The translations under genes and the position numbers were made by a program. Source: S34-282 sp034422075 (lineage in GTDB: Bacteria > Chloroflexota > Dehalococcoidia > Lucifugimonadales > Australimonadaceae). Taken from it: a DNA stretch of 13,343 nt. Within the stretch, counting starts at the first letter, position 1; each line of letters starts with the position of its first letter. Below are positions 11,907-13,343 of this stretch, piece after piece. The notes beneath the pieces are model-generated. The model saw only the letters and a list, made by a program, of their open reading frames with translations, did not search any database and had not been told where the DNA came from. The stretch covers positions 1-13,343 of the forward strand of contig DAOUJX010000013.1 in the NCBI GenBank assembly GCA_034422075.1, given 5' to 3'.

Positions 11907-13343
11907 ATTGCAAGCACGTCCAGAAGTAGATTCGCAGTAGTCGGTACGCTCCTAGCAGTGGCTCTCGCCCTGCTTACCGTGTTGCCGGCCTTGGCGAGAG
12001 ACTCCGCAACGGCGACGACGTCCAGTGGCAACGACGCGGTGCTCACCATCTCCGTCCACGCCAATGGCGCGACTCCGGTGACAGGCGAAACTGATGCCAG
12101 CACCGCGAAAGACACGCGTGTGCTGAACCCAGGTGGCGGCGCTACGGTCTGGGTCGCCGCCAGCAACAAAGCCTACAACCAGGTCTTCGTTGAGTTGACT
12201 GGCGCAGCGACCCCGACTCCCGTTACGCTTTCCAGCCTGTCGTTGGGCAAGGGGGTGACCGTAACCAACCGTGCCACCGCCCGCGGGCTCCAGGTGCTCA
12301 GGGTGAAGACGAAAACCAACGATGGGGGCACGCCGGACGATACATCCGACGACACAGAAGAACCCCTCCTGACCTCTAAGGCTCTTGGCGGGGAGAGAAC
12401 GGCGACTGAGTGGGGGAGCTTCGACGCCGACGGCGACGGTACTGATTCCACCCCAGGAAGCACGGATGACCTGCTGTGGATCTACGAGGTTGCCCCGGCC
12501 GCGTTGCCTGGCATATCCGGCACCGCATTCTCGGCCTCCTTCTTCGTCACCAGCTCTGAGCGCACGTTCAGGGCGGACAAAGAGGTAAACGAAGAGGACG
12601 GAATAGCGGATACCGATGCTACCACTGCGCCGACTCCAATCCACTTCTTGGTTGCCGGCAACAACGACGAGATCAGTATCACGGCAGCCGGTAGTTACGA
12701 CCATGACTCTGACACCGACACCGCTGCTCGCACGTTCACCGTGTCCAACAGCGCGACGCTGAAGGTAGACTCCAGGGGCCCGTCCATCACCGGCACGGCG
12801 CCGGCGAGCGGACAAACGCAGAACCAGATTTCTGCGACCTTCCAGGCCACCTTCACCGACTCCGGCTCGGGTCTCCGTTCCGACGCTGAGCCGGCGGAAG
12901 ACGAGCCGGTTACTGCCCCCGAGTCTGTTGACGCTGACGGCGACGACATCAAGGCGCTGGAGCCGCTGTCGAAGTCCGACGGCTCAGCGTCCGACATCAT
13001 CCTTCAGATAGATACCGCAGGTGATGGCACACTGGTAGCTCTTGTGGACGGCACCTTCCCCGTGGCGTCCAACAAGCTGAGCGCTGCCACCAACAACTGG
13101 CGCGCGGTTGACAACGGCTTCCGCTTCCAGTTCACCGACAACAGCGTAGTGTCTTCGCAACAGGGCAGCGCCGTAGTCTTCTACGCCTTTGGCGCGGTCG
13201 ACCGTGTGGGCAACGTCTCCAAGAAGGACAAGCAGCGCCTCATCATCGACACGCAGCGGCCCGGCATGACGAGCGCGGAGGCTGGTATTGGCTACACCAG
13301 CCGCGCCGACGAGGATGCGGATCATGAAAAGCGTCATGACATG
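11907..13343 (+). CDS. Large secreted Ig-like/acidic protein, 3' end beyond window
   Basis: The frame is open from 11856 to the right edge, at least 479 residues from 11907. The N terminus IASTSRSRFAVV, hydrophobic LLAVALALLTVLPALA, then RD is a textbook signal peptide with cleavage probably after ALA (residue 30). The mature part is rich in Thr, Ser, Asp and Ala. It has acidic linkers (DDTSDDTEEP at 144-153; DADGDGTDS at 173-181) and Ig-like marks, such as FTDSGSGL (316-323) and AVDRVGNVS (430-438), then IIDTQRPG, which resembles the strand starting a new Ig-like repeat. It is probably an S-layer, adhesin or other surface protein. No ATG, GTG or TTG lies between the upstream in-frame stop (11853-11855) and the signal peptide. 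ATT at 11907 gives the best N terminus, so the start is uncertain. Confidence 0.8.
   Translation, partial: MASTSRSRFAVVGTLLAVALALLTVLPALARDSATATTSSGNDAVLTISVHANGATPVTGETDASTAKDTRVLNPGGGATVWVAASNKAYNQVFVELTGAATPTPVTLSSLSLGKGVTVTNRATARGLQVLRVKTKTNDGGTPDDTSDDTEEPLLTSKALGGERTATEWGSFDADGDGTDSTPGSTDDLLWIYEVAPAALPGISGTAFSASFFVTSSERTFRADKEVNEEDGIADTDATTAPTPIHFLVAGNNDEISITAAGSYDHDSDTDTAARTFTVSNSATLKVDSRGPSITGTAPASGQTQNQISATFQATFTDSGSGLRSDAEPAEDEPVTAPESVDADGDDIKALEPLSKSDGSASDIILQIDTAGDGTLVALVDGTFPVASNKLSAATNNWRAVDNGFRFQFTDNSVVSSQQGSAVVFYAFGAVDRVGNVSKKDKQRLIIDTQRPGMTSAEAGIGYTSRADEDADHEKRHDM

Noticed and set aside
1..13343. CRISPR array, rRNA, riboswitch or group II intron
   Set aside because: No regularly spaced repeats of 25-40 bases, no rRNA core motifs, and no cobalamin, SAM or TPP riboswitch boxes were found, including in the 11484-11906 gap.

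Overview
The window is GC-rich and reads as a chromosome segment that carries one small integrated mobile element. My best guess for the host is Chloroflexota, perhaps the Dehalococcoidia/SAR202 side. The reasons are a B12-dependent ribonucleotide reductase, a short stand-alone methylenetetrahydrofolate reductase, a large secreted Ig-like/acidic protein, and promoters placed so close to start codons that the mRNAs look leaderless. This assignment is inference only.

Left, bases 1-6998 (host core genes). The 3' part of nrdJ is followed by a small PIN-like (DUF5615-type) gene and a strong intrinsic terminator. A tight forward operon pdxA-proC-yggT follows, with overlapping stop and start codons. 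Facing it on the minus strand is an L-lactate permease gene whose stop codon overlaps the start of a 54-residue, two-helix membrane protein (bases 4211-4375). The permease is divergent from a metF-like gene across about 64 bases that hold both promoters. A promoter and tRNA-Ala(TGC) close this part.

Middle, bases about 7071-11483 (integrative element). The nine bases ACCACTCGT span the tRNA discriminator base, the CCA end and five bases beyond, and recur in direct orientation at 11475. I take these as the two ends of a 4.4-kb element. It carries, on the minus strand, a 307-residue unknown protein, a 103-residue unknown protein, a ribbon-helix-helix regulator and a large serine integrase. On the plus strand is a 73-residue zinc-finger-like protein behind a dense repeat cluster. 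A possible 96-residue basic protein lies at the right end. In the integrated state the integrase frame reads out of the element, antisense through the whole tRNA gene, to a stop inside the 3' end of metF. If the ends are joined at ACCACTCGT, the same frame instead ends after seven new residues, and its stop codon overlaps the start of the 96-residue frame as ATGA. The integrase C terminus and its coupling to the next gene would therefore depend on whether the element is integrated or circular. This is the most interesting observation in the window.

Right, bases 11484-13343 (probably host again). A non-coding stretch with short tandem repeats precedes a long secreted-protein frame that runs off the window. 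It has a good signal peptide and Ig-like features but no ATG, GTG or TTG at a sensible start position.
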